DNA of 5,807 nucleotides from Gorillibacterium sp. (lineage in GTDB: Bacteria; Bacillota; Bacilli; Paenibacillales; NBRC-103111), in assembly GCA_023511325.1 (NCBI GenBank), contig JAIMBU010000223.1, positions 1 to 5,807 on the forward strand, read 5' to 3'. This document shows, piece after piece, positions 5,578 to 5,807 of this stretch. The notes under the pieces were generated by a model, which saw only the letters and a program-made list of their open reading frames with translations, did no database searches and was not told the DNA's origin. Within the stretch, counting starts at the first letter, position 1, and each line of letters opens with the position of its first letter. A program made the translations under genes and the position numbers.

Positions 5578-5696
5578 AGCTTGGCGAGAGAGCTTAGTGA
5601 AGGCATGTGAATAAGCATGGTGAATAAGCTTAGTGATCAAGCTGGTGAAATAGCATGGTGAAAAAGCTTAGTGAATAAGCCGGTGAAAAAGCTCGG
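5578..5696. repeat. Degenerate 13-bp tandem repeat with 38-bp higher-order period
   Basis: Immediately after the last gene's stop there are about nine units of consensus AGCWTGGTGAAWA, 12-13 bp each, plus a truncated tenth. Units cycle through three types: AGCATGGTGAA.A, AGCTTAGTGA..A and a 12-bp AGCYGGTGAAAW. The block 5614-5651 and the block 5652-5689 are each 38 bp (13+13+12) and match at 33 of 38 positions; 5578-5613 is a decayed 36-bp version. Neither 13 nor 38 is a multiple of three and stops occur throughout, so it is non-coding. Growth by duplication of the three-unit block is the simplest explanation. Confidence 0.85.
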
Positions 5697-5723
5697 ACTA
5701 TACGGTCTGGAGTAGGATTCCGA

Positions 5724-5790
5724 TCGCTGTTGTTTTCGGGGGCCTTATTTTAGAGGGAATTTAATGGTGGCCCCCCGAAAACAAAGGCGA
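5724..5790. repeat. Long imperfect hairpin element at the right edge
   Basis: TTGTTTTCGGGGG (5730-5742) pairs perfectly with CCCCCGAAAACAA (5772-5784); after one bulged C (5771) the stem continues with CC (5743-5744) against GG (5769-5770). Outward, TCGC (5724-5727) pairs with GCGA (5787-5790) across a G-T and one mismatch. The 24-nt loop is A/T-rich. The 3' side is followed by AACACTTCG rather than a T-run on either strand, so this is not a standard intrinsic terminator, though it could still stop or protect the cassette transcript. TGGAG (5708-5712) could also pair with CTCCA (5802-5806), suggesting a larger folded element reaching to or beyond the window edge. Confidence 0.65.
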
Positions 5791-5807
5791 ACACTTCGTT
5801 TCTCCAC

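Noticed and set aside
5578..5696. Iteron-type replication origin or small repetitive protein gene
   Set aside because: Units are degenerate, no replication gene or AT-rich melting region is adjacent, and stops in the repeats exclude a continuous reading frame.
5730..5784. Canonical Rho-independent terminator of the cassette
   Set aside because: The stem is strong but no T-run follows the 3' arm on either strand; it also contains a 24-nt loop, larger than usual.

Overview
The window looks like a short contig or contig fragment from a Bacillota genome, most likely Paenibacillus or a close relative. This is inferred from the strong GGAGG-type ribosome binding sites, mid-range base composition, AraC/Gfo-Idh-MocA/TIM-barrel sugar gene organisation, a BlaI/BlaR1-type pair, and intergenic repeats of a kind I associate with Paenibacillus. 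No rRNA or other taxonomic marker is present, so the assignment is tentative.

Left part (1-774, minus strand): the N-terminal part of a BlaR1/MecR1-type M56 membrane sensor (runs off the left edge) preceded by its BlaI/MecI/CopY-family repressor. The two genes are 1 nt apart, and the sensor's Shine-Dalgarno lies inside the end of the repressor gene. A TTGACA-type promoter upstream of the repressor carries two near-identical 18-bp dyads, one inside the promoter and one in the leader, which fit autoregulation. The outermost ~100 bases are G-rich with homopolymer runs and may be unreliable sequence.

Middle non-coding stretch (775-1224): no credible gene. It holds several copies of a ~23-bp palindromic unit (core TAACGG-N9-CCGTTA) in both orientations; two of them pair into a 21-bp interrupted stem. 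Two further small hairpins lie near the 3' end of the next gene.

Right part (1225-5576): a cupin-sensor AraC-family regulator (minus) is divergent, across a 168-bp intergenic region, from a plus-strand set of three genes: two different Gfo/Idh/MocA-family NAD(P)-dependent oxidoreductases and a xylose-isomerase-like TIM-barrel sugar isomerase/epimerase/lyase. Together they look like a regulator-controlled cassette that oxidises or epimerises a sugar, inositol or glycoside and processes the keto intermediate. The substrate cannot be read from the sequence, and no transporter, kinase or glycosidase lies in the window.

Right edge (5577-5807): a degenerate ~13-bp tandem repeat with a 38-bp higher-order period, followed by a long imperfect hairpin that ends close to the window edge. 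Neither encodes protein. The hairpin lacks a U-tract and looks more like a repetitive or structured element than an ordinary terminator.
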